DNA from: an uncultured Pelagibacteraceae bacterium
GTDB lineage: Bacteria > Pseudomonadota > Alphaproteobacteria > Pelagibacterales > Pelagibacteraceae
Assembly (NCBI GenBank): GCA_902612575.1
Contig: CACMDZ010000001.1
Coordinates: 71,775 to 135,774 of the forward strand
Direction of reading: 5' to 3'
DNA: 64,000 bases
Under the pieces are notes generated by a model. The model was not told where the DNA came from. It saw only the letters and a program-made list of their open reading frames with translations, and did not search any database. This document shows, one piece after another, positions 35,274 through 45,403 of this stretch (positions are counted from its first letter, which is position 1; each line of letters begins with the position of its first letter). Position numbers and translations under genes: made by a program.

Positions 35274-36538
35274 AATTTCTCTTTATAATCAGAATTATTT
35301 TTAGCCATCGCCATATCAGCAGAACCTCCTAGCACAGGCTCTGTAATACTAAGTGGTAATGGTGTCGTTTTTTCCTTCATCCCTAAAAACGGAAGTATTA
35401 TTAAGAAATGAGCAAAGTAATAAGCAGTTGCAACTCTTGCGATCAACAAATATAGCCCTTCTGCTGGCATTGCACCAACGTAGCCAAGTATTAAAACATC
35501 AGCTACTAAAAACCAATAAAACTGTTTGTATATTGGTCTAAATACAGTTGATCTAACTTTAGAAGTATCCAACCATGGAAGAATAACTAATACAAATATT
35601 GCAGCAAACATTGCAATAACTCCTAACAATTTATCAGGTACTGATCTTAGTATTGCGTAAAAAGGTAATAGATACCACTCAGGCACAATGTGAGCTGGAG
35701 TAACTAATGGGTTAGCTTCAATATAATTATCCGCATGCCCTAATATATTTGGTGAAAAGAATACAAAAAATGCAAAAATTATTAAAAATATCAGAAGTGC
35801 AAATAAGTCCTTGATCACAATGTAAGGATGGAAAGGAACGGTATCTTTTGATGGTTTTTTTATGTCTATACCAATAGGGTTATTATTTCCAGGTACATGA
35901 AGTGCCCAAATATGCAGAACAACCAATCCTAAAATTAAAAAAGGAAAAAGATAATGCAAACTAAAAAATCTTGTTAAAGTTGGATTGTCAACTGAATATC
36001 CGCCCCATAACCAAGTTGTTATACTATCCCCAACTAAAGGAATGGCACTAAACAAGTTTGTAATTACTGTTGCTCCCCAAAAACTCATTTGTCCCCATGG
36101 TAGAACGTAACCCATAAATGCGGTAGCCATCATTAAGAAATAAATTAGCATACCAATAATCCAAATAACTTCTCTTGGTGATTTATATGATCCATAATAT
36201 AGAGATCTAAAAATATGAATATAAACAGCTAAGAAAAACATCGAAGCACCATTTGCATGTACGTATCTTATTAACCAACCATAATTTACATCTCTCATTA
36301 TGTGTTCAACACTTTGGAATGCTAAATCAGCGTGAGCTACATAATGCATTCCTAAAATAATTCCTGTAATGATTTGAGTTATCAAACAAAAAGTTAAAAT
36401 TCCTCCAAAAGTCCACCAGTAGTTTAGATTTTTTGGTGTTGGGTAATCAGTTAAATGATTTGCTAATGTTAGTAATGGAAGTCTATCATTAAACCATTTT
36501 CCAACTTTCGATTTCGGTGTGTATTCGTGATCACTCAT
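35270..36538 (-). CDS. petB: cytochrome b of the bc1 complex
   Basis: [62 protein letters not shown]. Confidence 0.98.
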   Translation of the reverse strand: MSDHEYTPKSKVGKWFNDRLPLLTLANHLTDYPTPKNLNYWWTFGGILTFCLITQIITGIILGMHYVAHADLAFQSVEHIMRDVNYGWLIRYVHANGASMFFLAVYIHIFRSLYYGSYKSPREVIWIIGMLIYFLMMATAFMGYVLPWGQMSFWGATVITNLFSAIPLVGDSITTWLWGGYSVDNPTLTRFFSLHYLFPFLILGLVVLHIWALHVPGNNNPIGIDIKKPSKDTVPFHPYIVIKDLFALLIFLIIFAFFVFFSPNILGHADNYIEANPLVTPAHIVPEWYLLPFYAILRSVPDKLLGVIAMFAAIFVLVILPWLDTSKVRSTVFRPIYKQFYWFLVADVLILGYVGAMPAEGLYLLIARVATAYYFAHFLIILPFLGMKEKTTPLPLSITEPVLGGSADMAMAKNNSDYKEKL

Positions 36539-36547
36539 TTATTCTTA

Positions 36548-37066
36548 TTATCCTATTTTTATAGTGTTACTGTTTACAAATTCGTATTTAGGAACTTCCA
36601 TGTTTGTTGGAGCTGGACCTTTTCTAATTCTTCCTGATGTATCATAATGAGAACCATGGCATGGACAAAACCATGCATTGTAATCGCCTTTATCAGTCAA
36701 AGGTACACATCCAAGGTGAGTACACACTCCTAGCATGACTAGCCATTCTGGATCCTTTGCTCTATCCTCATCTTTTTCTGGATGTTTTAATTCACTTAAA
36801 TCCACAGCTCTTGCACTATCAATTTCATCTTGAGTTCTTCTTTTAATAAAAACAGGTTTGCCTCTCCATATAACGGTTATGGATTGACCAGGCTGAACTG
36901 AGCTAACATCTACTTCAGTGCTTGCCAATGCTTTTACAGAGGCATCAGGATTCATTTGATCAACCAATGGCCAAACTGCTGCACCTACTCCAACTGCTCC
37001 TGCAGCTGTTGTTGCTGTTAATATGAAGTCTCTTCTATTAGGTTTTTTTTTATCTGAATCAGACAT
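36548..37066 (-). CDS. petA: ubiquinol-cytochrome c reductase iron-sulfur subunit (Rieske)
   Basis: CTHLGCVPL...[10 protein letters not shown]. Confidence 0.98.
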   Translation of the reverse strand: MSDSDKKKPNRRDFILTATTAAGAVGVGAAVWPLVDQMNPDASVKALASTEVDVSSVQPGQSITVIWRGKPVFIKRRTQDEIDSARAVDLSELKHPEKDEDRAKDPEWLVMLGVCTHLGCVPLTDKGDYNAWFCPCHGSHYDTSGRIRKGPAPTNMEVPKYEFVNSNTIKIG

Positions 37067-37092
37067 TTATTATTTTAATTTTTTCTTAATAT

Positions 37093-37620
37093 ATGATTTC
37101 ATATGAAGAAAAAGATATTTTTTCCATAGCAAGAATGACACACAAAACAAATAATTTCAGGCCAAAAATAGCACTTTACGAGCCTGATATACCTCAAAAT
37201 ACAGCAGCAATAGCTAGGACCTGCTCTTGCTTAGGCGCATTACTGGAGATAATTGAACCTTGCGGGTTCTTGCTAAGCGATAAACGTTTCAAAAGAGTAG
37301 TCATGGATTACTTAGATGAAAGTATGATCAAAACATATAAAAGCTCAGAAGATTTTTTTAACGCAAAGAAAAAAGACAGAGTAATATTAATGACAACTAA
37401 AGCAAGTAAGTCATTTATAGACTTTAAGTTTAAAAATGGGGATACACTTTTATTTGGGAGAGAAAGCTCTGGTGTTCCTCAAAAAGTACATAAAATAGTA
37501 AAACATAGAGTAAAAATACCAATGATTGAGAAAAAAAGGTCTCTAAATTTAGCTTCATCAGTTGCAATTATTCTTTCTGAAAATATAAGACAAACTAATT
37601 ATTTATGGACGAATCAATAA
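37093..37620 (+). CDS. trmL: tRNA (cytidine(34)-2'-O)-methyltransferase, SPOUT family
   Basis: ALYEPDIPQNTAAIARTCSCLG, LLFGRESSGVP, RSLNLASSVAIILSE. Confidence 0.88.
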   Translation: MISYEEKDIFSIARMTHKTNNFRPKIALYEPDIPQNTAAIARTCSCLGALLEIIEPCGFLLSDKRFKRVVMDYLDESMIKTYKSSEDFFNAKKKDRVILMTTKASKSFIDFKFKNGDTLLFGRESSGVPQKVHKIVKHRVKIPMIEKKRSLNLASSVAIILSENIRQTNYLWTNQ

Positions 37621-38432
37621 AAAAAAAATTAGCTAGAAATTGGTTTAAAACTTTACAAGAGGTGATTTGCCAAGAAATAGAGGAATTAGAGGGTAAAAAA
37701 AATATTTTTAAGATTAATAATTGGGAAAGAGGGAAAAAATCTAATGAAGGTGGAGGTCAATTTAGAATATTAGAAAATGGAAAAATTTTTGAAAAGGTTG
37801 GAGTGAATTTTTCAGAGGTTTACGGAAAATTTTCAAAAAAATTTAGAAGTAGAATGCCTGGTGGTGATAAGAACCCCAAATTCTGGGCAGCAGGTATATC
37901 TATAGTAATGCATATGCAAAACCCCCATGTTCCAGCTATGCATTTTAACACTAGATATATTTACACTTCACATGGATGGTTTGGTGGGGGAATGGATGTT
38001 ACGCCTTGTCTAAAAGATAAAAGTTTAGAAAAATGGTTTCACAAAGAGTTAAAAGTTTCATGTGATAAACACAATAAAAACTATTACAAAAAATACAAAA
38101 AATGGTGTGATGAATATTTTTACTTACCTCATAGAAAAGAACCAAGAGGAATAGGAGGTATTTTTTTTGATTATAAAAAAGATAATTGGGAAAAGGATTT
38201 TAGTTTTGTCAGAGAAGTTGGTATAAGTTTTAAAAATATATTTAGAGAGGTAATATTAAAAAAATATAAAAAAAAATGGTCTAAAAAACAAAAAGAAATT
38301 CAATTGGAAAAAAGAGGTCGATACGTTGAATTTAACTTACTTTATGACAGAGGTACCAAATTTGGTTTACAAACTAATGGTAATGTTGAGGCTATTTTGA
38401 TGTCGCTCCCACCTATTGCTAAATGGAAATAA
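37605..38432 (+). CDS. hemF: oxygen-dependent coproporphyrinogen III oxidase
   Basis: NPHVPAMHFNTRYI, GWFGGGMDVTPC, RGRYVEFNLLYDRGTKFGLQT. Confidence 0.97.
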   Translation: MDESIKKKLARNWFKTLQEVICQEIEELEGKKNIFKINNWERGKKSNEGGGQFRILENGKIFEKVGVNFSEVYGKFSKKFRSRMPGGDKNPKFWAAGISIVMHMQNPHVPAMHFNTRYIYTSHGWFGGGMDVTPCLKDKSLEKWFHKELKVSCDKHNKNYYKKYKKWCDEYFYLPHRKEPRGIGGIFFDYKKDNWEKDFSFVREVGISFKNIFREVILKKYKKKWSKKQKEIQLEKRGRYVEFNLLYDRGTKFGLQTNGNVEAILMSLPPIAKWK

Positions 38433-38435
38433 AAT

Positions 38436-38912
38436 ATGGAAAAAGAACCAATTACAGTTAGAGGATTAGAAAAATTAAAAGAGGAATTAATTTTTTTAAA
38501 AGAAAAAAAAAGACCTGAGATAGTAGCTGCAATATCTGAAGCAAGGTCCCATGGTGATTTAAAAGAAAATGCCGAGTATCATGCAGCGAAAGAACAACAA
38601 TCACATAATGAAGGCAGAATTCAAGAAGTTGAAGATATTATAGCTAGAGCAAATGTGATTGATGTTTCTAAATTAGATAATGATGGAAAGGTAATATTTG
38701 GTTCAACAATACTTCTTCAAAACTTGGATACAGACGAAAATGTTAAATACAAAATTGTTGGGAAAGATGAGGCTGACCTCAAAGAGAAACTAATATATTT
38801 TAAGTCACCAATTGGTATGGGCCTTATAGGAAAAAATAAAGGGGATTTAGTTGAAATTAAAACTCCTGCTGGTGTTAAAAATTTTGAAATAAAAGACGTT
38901 AAGTATACCTAA
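38436..38912 (+). CDS. greA: transcription elongation factor GreA
   Basis: [22 protein letters not shown]. Confidence 0.97.
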   Translation: MEKEPITVRGLEKLKEELIFLKEKKRPEIVAAISEARSHGDLKENAEYHAAKEQQSHNEGRIQEVEDIIARANVIDVSKLDNDGKVIFGSTILLQNLDTDENVKYKIVGKDEADLKEKLIYFKSPIGMGLIGKNKGDLVEIKTPAGVKNFEIKDVKYT

Positions 38913-40183
38913 TTACTAAAAACGTTATCGATTTCTTTTTTACTCAATTTAAAGCTGTTATTTAACCAAATATTTTCAAGCAACTTAATTTTTTGTCCAA
39001 AGTCTTTACCCTCCTTAACTTTATATTTATCAAGTAAATCTCTAGATTTTAAAGGAAAAATAGGTTTTTCAAATTTTTCAAAATATTTTTTTAAATCAAT
39101 GAGTTTTTTTGAAACCAATTTAGAATTGAAAATTTTTAAATCTAATAAATCGATAACATAAGATTTATCATTAAAATAATAAATTCGTTGAAGATTTTTC
39201 TTACTAAAATAATCTTTTTCAGAGAAAAGATAATAATTATCAATTAAAAATTTTATTCTTTTTTTGTTTTCGTTAGAAAGATTATATTTAAATAAAAAAT
39301 AATTTGCATTATCGGAATCATCAATTATTAAATAAGAAATCAAAAAAACAAACGACTTTTTGTTAAATAAATTTTTTGAATAATCATTCAAATTACCTAA
39401 AAAATTTAAATTTACAAGTTGAGGAAAAATAGTTTTTAAAATTTCTGAAGAAAAAGGATCTTCAGATATTTTTAGAATATTTTTTGATAAAATAATTTTT
39501 TTTAATTCGCTAATTAATCTTTCCTTTGAAAGATTGACAATACCTGCAATATTTTTCTTGATTGATTTTTGCACTGATAAATTATGAGATACTTTACTAT
39601 AATCAAGAAAAAATCTGATATATCTTAAAATTCTTAAGTAATCTTCTTGAATTCTTTTATTTGGGTCTCCGATAAATATAACCCTGCCCTCGTCTAAATG
39701 TTTAGCTCCACCGTTTGGATCAAACAAATTACCCTCTTTGTCTGCATAAATAGAATTAATGGTAAAATCTCTTCTTGATGAATCTTTTAGCCAATCTTTA
39801 GTATATTTTACTTTTGCATGTCTTCCATCAGGATCTACATCCTCTCTCAAAGATGTAATCTCAAAATTTTTCTTACCTAAATTTGCAGTAATTGTTCCGT
39901 GTTCTATACCAGTTTCAAAGAATTTAATATTATTTGATTGCAAACACTCTTTAACTTCATCTGGATTTAAATTTACTGCTAAATCTATATCATCTACTTC
40001 TTCTTGATTTAATATTTTTCTTACGCATCCACCCACATATCTTATCTCACTATTTTCGTTAAAATTTAATACAGAGTCAAAAATTTTAGAAACTTCTGTA
40101 TTACTATAAATGTTTAAAAAAGATCTTTCTCTTTGAGTAGGTTTTTTGTTGCTTTTAAAAATTTTTTTTAAAAAATTATACAT
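38909..40183 (-). CDS. cca: CCA tRNA nucleotidyltransferase/poly(A) polymerase family
   Basis: [49 protein letters not shown]. Confidence 0.9.
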   Translation of the reverse strand: MYNFLKKIFKSNKKPTQRERSFLNIYSNTEVSKIFDSVLNFNENSEIRYVGGCVRKILNQEEVDDIDLAVNLNPDEVKECLQSNNIKFFETGIEHGTITANLGKKNFEITSLREDVDPDGRHAKVKYTKDWLKDSSRRDFTINSIYADKEGNLFDPNGGAKHLDEGRVIFIGDPNKRIQEDYLRILRYIRFFLDYSKVSHNLSVQKSIKKNIAGIVNLSKERLISELKKIILSKNILKISEDPFSSEILKTIFPQLVNLNFLGNLNDYSKNLFNKKSFVFLISYLIIDDSDNANYFLFKYNLSNENKKRIKFLIDNYYLFSEKDYFSKKNLQRIYYFNDKSYVIDLLDLKIFNSKLVSKKLIDLKKYFEKFEKPIFPLKSRDLLDKYKVKEGKDFGQKIKLLENIWLNNSFKLSKKEIDNVFSN

Positions 40184-40186
40184 ATT

Positions 40187-40261
40187 TGGCTGGGGTGCTA
40201 GGATTCGAACCTAGGAATGGCGGTACCAAAAACCGCTGCCTTACCACTTGGCTACACCCCA
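40187..40261 (-). tRNA. tRNA-Gln(TTG)
   Basis: Reverse complement tggggtgtagccaagtggtaaggcagcggtttttggtaccgccattcctaggttcgaatcctagcaccccagcca; anticodon loop TTTTGGT; encoded CCA. Confidence 0.95.
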
Positions 40262-40293
40262 AAATTAATTTCATATATCACAAAAAAAAAGCT

Positions 40294-41142
40294 TTATATA
40301 GTTTTAGATAAATTACACCAATAGTTTTTATATTTTTTTTTCAATAATTTCTTTGCATTTAGTGCGGCTTTTTTGGACATAAAGTATCCCACAATTGTTG
40401 AGCCTGATCCTGTCATTCTGACATAAGAATTTTTATCTATGTTCAAAAAAAATTGTCTAAGTTTCTTTAGTCTTGGATACAATTTGAAAGATATAACCTC
40501 TAAATCATTTTTCATCTTTGAAAGTGTATTGAAATTAATATTTTTCGATTTAATTTTAAAAAATTGTGGTTTCGAATAGTTCCTAACTTGAGCATATATA
40601 TTTTTTGTAGAACAACCAAAATTGGGTTTAATCAACAAAGTAAAAATTTTAAGGTTTTTTTTGATTTTTTTTATTTTATTTTTATAAGTTAATACTAGAT
40701 TTTTTTGATCTATACCTAAAATAACATCCGAACCAATTTTTAAACATAAATTTTGTTTTTCCTTCATTGTCAATGAAATTATATTTTTTTTAATCATATA
40801 ATTTATTAAGGAAGCCGCATTCATTGATCCGCCTCCCAATCCTGCCTCTTGAGGTATATTTTTTTTAATTGAAATAAGATATTTTTGATTTTTAAGTTTT
40901 TTCGCCTCATCTAAAATTTTTAATAAATTACTGATAGTATTTTTTTTTGGAATTTTACTAGAAAAATTTCCAGTAAATTTTATTATATGGTTTTTTTTAT
41001 TTGTTTTCTTTATATAAATATCATCATGTAAGTCTAAAAAACCAACTAGAGTTTCTAAGTTATGAAGTTTAGATTTTTTTTTTCCTAGAACGTTTAAAGA
41101 TAAATTAATTTTTGCATGTGATTTAATCTTTTCAAATTTCAT
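40294..41142 (-). CDS. ispE: 4-diphosphocytidyl-2-C-methyl-D-erythritol kinase
   Basis: KSHAKINLSLNVLGKK, IPQEAGLGGGSMNAAS, VRMTGSGSTIVGYF. Confidence 0.93.
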   Translation of the reverse strand: MKFEKIKSHAKINLSLNVLGKKKSKLHNLETLVGFLDLHDDIYIKKTNKKNHIIKFTGNFSSKIPKKNTISNLLKILDEAKKLKNQKYLISIKKNIPQEAGLGGGSMNAASLINYMIKKNIISLTMKEKQNLCLKIGSDVILGIDQKNLVLTYKNKIKKIKKNLKIFTLLIKPNFGCSTKNIYAQVRNYSKPQFFKIKSKNINFNTLSKMKNDLEVISFKLYPRLKKLRQFFLNIDKNSYVRMTGSGSTIVGYFMSKKAALNAKKLLKKKYKNYWCNLSKTI

Positions 41143-41145
41143 TAA

Positions 41146-42819
41146 TTATGATTTTTCTAAACCTTCTAATAATTTCGATTTTACTTTTGATTTCATTTCC
41201 TCTTCTGTCTCTTCAAGTCCTAAAACTGCTTGCCAATAATATTTTGCTTGTAATTTTTTGTTTAATTTCCAAAGGACATCTCCATAATGATCATTAACAA
41301 TTGGATCATCTGGCATTAATTGCAATGCTTTTTTAAGATATTTTTCAGCATTGATATAATCGCCAATTAAATAAAATCCCCATCCAACAGAGTCGGTTAT
41401 ATATGGATCATTTTCTTTTTGTTTATATGCTTTTTGTATCATATCTATCGCTTCATCTATTTTATAATTTCTTTCTAACCAGCTATAAGCTAAATAATTT
41501 AATGTGTATGGTTCATTTGGATACATTTTTAAACTTTCAATTAAATCTCTGTCAGCCTTCTCATAATTTCCTATTCGTTCATAACTGCTCCCCCTCCTAT
41601 ATAAAATTCTTGAGATTGCATATGAACTTTGATCAACATTTTTGAGTAACTCTGTATAATATTCGATTGCAATTTCATACTTTTCAAAACCTTTATTTAT
41701 ATTCGCATAATCATAAAGTATTTTTTCTGTAGGTTTTTTTATAGTATTAAAATTCTTATTAATATACTCGATGGCCTCTTCCTCACTATTATCTTCAGAT
41801 AATATTCTTCCTATCTTTTTTGTTTTATACCAAAAATATAATTTATCTTTTTTTTTAAAATTTTCTAAAATTTTGGTTGCTTGGTTGTAATTATTACTTA
41901 AGTAATAATTTTCAGCAAGGAGAGACTGGTTAAAATAAAACTTAGGATTTAAGTATTCAGAAATTCTTAAATAAAAATTGGACTGATCGTAAATATTTTG
42001 TGTTGAAAATAAATTTGATATCAAATAGAAAATCTCAGCTAAAATATCATTTTCGTTGTAGCATGAAAAATGGGATTCAAATTTTTTGTATTCAGCATTA
42101 TCAATCCAATCTTTGATTTGATGTAATAATATACTGTCACCAATAGACTCGATTGTTTTAGAAACTTGAATAACTTTTTTAATATCATTATTTTCAATTA
42201 AGTTTGCAAAATAAAAGAACATGTATCGAGAATAATCACCATCAGAACTATTTAATAATTTTCCAAAATATGAGCTAGTGTTTGGAGAATTTAAATAACA
42301 ATTTTGAAAAGCTACAGAAATTAAACTTAATGTTCCATACTTGTTATCCTCAACGGTTTCCTTTTTTAGAAATAGATAATTTAAATCTTTTAAAATTTTA
42401 TAAATTACATATTCATATGTTCCATCATCTTTATTAAATTTAAACTCTTTAAATCTTTTATTTGCTTGCTTAAAATCTTTTTTCTTTAAACTATCAACTA
42501 ACAATAGAAGATTAAGCTCGAAAGTATTTGAGTTGATATCGTTTTTTGAAATTTTTATTTGATCTATTCCTTTTTTAACTTGTCCATTTAAAACTAAGGA
42601 AAAGACATACTTTTTTAAAAAATTATCATGTTTTTGAATTAAAAATTTTGATGAATTGAAGTATTCAAGTGCTTCTTCGTTTTTTTGATTTCCAGATGAG
42701 ACTAAAGCAGAAAAATAATTAGATAAGTACTTCTGGTTGAATTTATTATTTACAGAAGTGCTTGAATATGTGCTGGTTTGAAGTGCTAAAAATGATAAAA
42801 TTACAATCAAAATTTTCAT
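41146..42819 (-). CDS. TPR-repeat protein with signal peptide (start probably 42819)
   Basis: MKILIVILSFLALQTSTYS signal; tetratricopeptide motifs at C-terminus. Confidence 0.85.
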   Translation of the reverse strand: MKILIVILSFLALQTSTYSSTSVNNKFNQKYLSNYFSALVSSGNQKNEEALEYFNSSKFLIQKHDNFLKKYVFSLVLNGQVKKGIDQIKISKNDINSNTFELNLLLLVDSLKKKDFKQANKRFKEFKFNKDDGTYEYVIYKILKDLNYLFLKKETVEDNKYGTLSLISVAFQNCYLNSPNTSSYFGKLLNSSDGDYSRYMFFYFANLIENNDIKKVIQVSKTIESIGDSILLHQIKDWIDNAEYKKFESHFSCYNENDILAEIFYLISNLFSTQNIYDQSNFYLRISEYLNPKFYFNQSLLAENYYLSNNYNQATKILENFKKKDKLYFWYKTKKIGRILSEDNSEEEAIEYINKNFNTIKKPTEKILYDYANINKGFEKYEIAIEYYTELLKNVDQSSYAISRILYRRGSSYERIGNYEKADRDLIESLKMYPNEPYTLNYLAYSWLERNYKIDEAIDMIQKAYKQKENDPYITDSVGWGFYLIGDYINAEKYLKKALQLMPDDPIVNDHYGDVLWKLNKKLQAKYYWQAVLGLEETEEEMKSKVKSKLLEGLEKS

Positions 42820-42829
42820 ATCTGAATTT

Positions 42830-43534
42830 ATGACTTTAAACTTCAAAAATCAAAATGACATATTAAACCTTGAAAAGCTTAACTCAAACGAAATTGAGTA
42901 TATATTTAGTGATAAACCAATCAACAGACTAAAAACTAAACCAAAACTAGAAGATAAAATTAATCTTCTTTCTAAATTGAGAAGTGAAATAGAAAATATA
43001 GATAATTGTGAGCTGAAAAAAAATGCTAAGCAATTAGTATTTGCTGATGGGAACAATCAAAGTAAAATTATGGTTATAGGCGAAGGACCTGGTCAAAAAG
43101 AAGATGAACAAGGAAAACCTTTTGTAGGAGATGCAGGAATATTATTAAACAAAATGCTAGAGGCAATTCAGATAAAAAGGAACAATATTTATATAACTAA
43201 TGTTGTAAATTATAGACCACCAAATAATAGGAAGCCTGAGCCATCAGAAATAAATAGATACTCAAATTACCTTAGGCAACATATCACGATAATTGATCCT
43301 AAAATTTTAATTCTTATGGGTAGCACAGCAATGGAGTCGCTTTTTGGTTCTAAAATAAAAATTTCAAAAGAAAGAGGTGTTTGGAAAGAACTAATCATTC
43401 ATAACAAAACCTATTTGACAATGATTACATTTCATCCTGCCTACTTATTAAGACAAGCTGATCAAAAAAAATATTCTTGGGCTGATTTAAAATTAATCAG
43501 GAAAAAAATAGATGAATTAAAAATATCTGTTTAA
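42830..43534 (+). CDS. uracil-DNA glycosylase superfamily (family 4-like)
   Basis: GEGPGQKEDEQGKPFVGDAGILLNKML, NYRPPNNRKPEPSE, FHPAYLLRQ. Confidence 0.9.
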   Translation: MTLNFKNQNDILNLEKLNSNEIEYIFSDKPINRLKTKPKLEDKINLLSKLRSEIENIDNCELKKNAKQLVFADGNNQSKIMVIGEGPGQKEDEQGKPFVGDAGILLNKMLEAIQIKRNNIYITNVVNYRPPNNRKPEPSEINRYSNYLRQHITIIDPKILILMGSTAMESLFGSKIKISKERGVWKELIIHNKTYLTMITFHPAYLLRQADQKKYSWADLKLIRKKIDELKISV

Positions 43535-43541
43535 ATCTAAA

Positions 43542-43679
43542 ATGATAGAAATACATAAAAAATATATAATTTGGTGGAAAGAGAAGCTTAATATGTCGAA
43601 TTATGGATTATTGTGGATCACATTCATTAAAGGATTAGTATTTGGAATACTCTTGTATCATTTTTTTATTGCTCAATGA
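43542..43679 (+). CDS. 45-aa single-TM microprotein MIEIHKKYIIWWKEKLNMSNYGLLWITFIKGLVFGILLYHFFIAQ, absent from the ORF track
   Basis: Manual translation; ATGA overlap with rnhB start. Confidence 0.45.
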   Translation: MIEIHKKYIIWWKEKLNMSNYGLLWITFIKGLVFGILLYHFFIAQ

Positions 43680-44254
43680 AAAAAATTATTGCTGGAGTTG
43701 ACGAAGTTGGTAGAGGTAGTTTGATTGGTCCAGTATATGCAGCAGCAGTAATATTTAATCCTAAAATAAATAAAAAAGAAATTAAAGACTCAAAAAAATT
43801 AAAAAAAATTGAGAGAGAAAAATTATCTAGGTATATAAAAAAAAATTCTATTTGGGCTATTGGATCAGCATCGATTAGAGAAATAGAAACACTTAATATA
43901 TTAAATGCAAGTCTATTAGCTATGAAAAGAGCAATAAAAAAACTAAAAGTTAAACCAAATTTAGTACTTGTTGATGGAAATAAATCGCCAGATTTGAATA
44001 ATTACATTACAAAAACTATAATCAAAGGAGATCAAAAAATAAAAGAGATATCTGCAGCATCAATTGTTGCAAAAGTATCAAGAGATAAAATGATACTCAA
44101 AATGTCAGGAAGTTTCAAAAAATACAAATGGGATGTAAATGCAGGTTATGGAACCAAAGATCATATTAATGCTATAAGAAAACATGGAATAACTAGGTTT
44201 CATCGCAAAACATTCAATCCAATACACAACATATTGAGTCATAAAAGAAAATAA
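43676..44254 (+). CDS. rnhB: ribonuclease HII
   Basis: AGVDEVGRGSLIGPVYAAAVIF, DSKKL, AASIVAKVSRD. Confidence 0.96.
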   Translation: MKKIIAGVDEVGRGSLIGPVYAAAVIFNPKINKKEIKDSKKLKKIEREKLSRYIKKNSIWAIGSASIREIETLNILNASLLAMKRAIKKLKVKPNLVLVDGNKSPDLNNYITKTIIKGDQKIKEISAASIVAKVSRDKMILKMSGSFKKYKWDVNAGYGTKDHINAIRKHGITRFHRKTFNPIHNILSHKRK

Positions 44255-44312
44255 CAACAAGTAGACTCAAAATAATTCAATCACAGGTTGACGCAGACTC
44301 TTCTCTGGAGTC
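44236..44312. promoter_or_regulatory. cluster of four GANTC sites upstream of ccrM
   Basis: GAGTC 44236, GACTC 44264, GACTC 44296, GAGTC 44308; the last two form inverted repeat AGACTC-N7-GAGTCT. Confidence 0.6.
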
Positions 44313-44329
44313 TAATTAATAATTAAAAA

Positions 44330-45403
44330 ATGAGTGTTAAAAATTTAAAGAATAAGATTATTAATGGAGATAGTTTAAAGGAATTAAAAAAAATTCCTGA
44401 CGAAACTTTTGATCTTATATTCGCTGACCCTCCGTATAACCTTCAATTAAAAAAAGAATTAAGTAGACCAGATAGATCTAAAGTAGATGCTGTTGATGAT
44501 AAATGGGATCAATTTGAAAGTTTTAAAAGCTATGATGAATTCACTTTTAAGTGGCTAAAAGAATGTAAAAGAATCTTAAAAAAAAACGGAACAATTTGGG
44601 TTATAGGTAGCTACCACAATATATTTAGATTAGGTACTGCAATCCAAAATATGGGTTTTTGGATATTAAATGATGTAATTTGGAATAAAAATAATCCAAT
44701 GCCAAATTTTAGAGGGACGAGGTTTACCAATGCACATGAAACACTTATTTGGGCCTCAAAGAGCGAAGGATCCAAATATACTTTTAATTATCAATCATTA
44801 AAATGTTTAAATGATGACCTGCAGATGAGATCCACATGGAATCTACCAATCTGCAACGGAAAAGAAAGATTAAAAAAAAATGGAAAAAAAGTTCATTCTA
44901 CACAAAAGCCAGAGTCTTTAATTCATAGAATAATATTAGCCTCATCGAACAAAAATGATTTCATTTTGGATCCATTTTTAGGATCAGGTACTACAGCTGT
45001 TGTTTCAAAAAAATTAGGTAGAAATTATTTTGGAATCGAAAAAGAAAAATATTATTTCGATGCTACAATGAAAAGATTAGGGGATACGAATATAATAAAA
45101 GATGAATATTTAGATACTCTACAAAATAACAGAACTAAGCCAAGAATTCCTTTTGGATCATTAGTTGAAATGGGTCTGATTAAACCTGGAACAGAAATTT
45201 ATGACCAAAAGAAAAAAATAAATGCAAAAATTATGGTAGATGGTAGTATTAAATATCAACAATCAGAAGGATCAATCCATAAAGTGGCAGCAAAAATTAT
45301 TGGTGCAGAAAGTTGTAATGGATGGACATTTTGGCATTATAAATCTGGGAATTCTTTAAAACCAATTGATGATTTGCGACAAAGACTAAGACCTTCAAAT
45401 TAA
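44330..45403 (+). CDS. ccrM: CcrM-type GANTC DNA adenine methyltransferase
   Basis: FADPPYNLQLKKELSRPD, HSTQKPESLIHRIILASS, LDPFLGSGTTAVVSKKLGRNYFGIE, C-terminal extension typical of CcrM. Confidence 0.95.
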   Translation: MSVKNLKNKIINGDSLKELKKIPDETFDLIFADPPYNLQLKKELSRPDRSKVDAVDDKWDQFESFKSYDEFTFKWLKECKRILKKNGTIWVIGSYHNIFRLGTAIQNMGFWILNDVIWNKNNPMPNFRGTRFTNAHETLIWASKSEGSKYTFNYQSLKCLNDDLQMRSTWNLPICNGKERLKKNGKKVHSTQKPESLIHRIILASSNKNDFILDPFLGSGTTAVVSKKLGRNYFGIEKEKYYFDATMKRLGDTNIIKDEYLDTLQNNRTKPRIPFGSLVEMGLIKPGTEIYDQKKKINAKIMVDGSIKYQQSEGSIHKVAAKIIGAESCNGWTFWHYKSGNSLKPIDDLRQRLRPSN

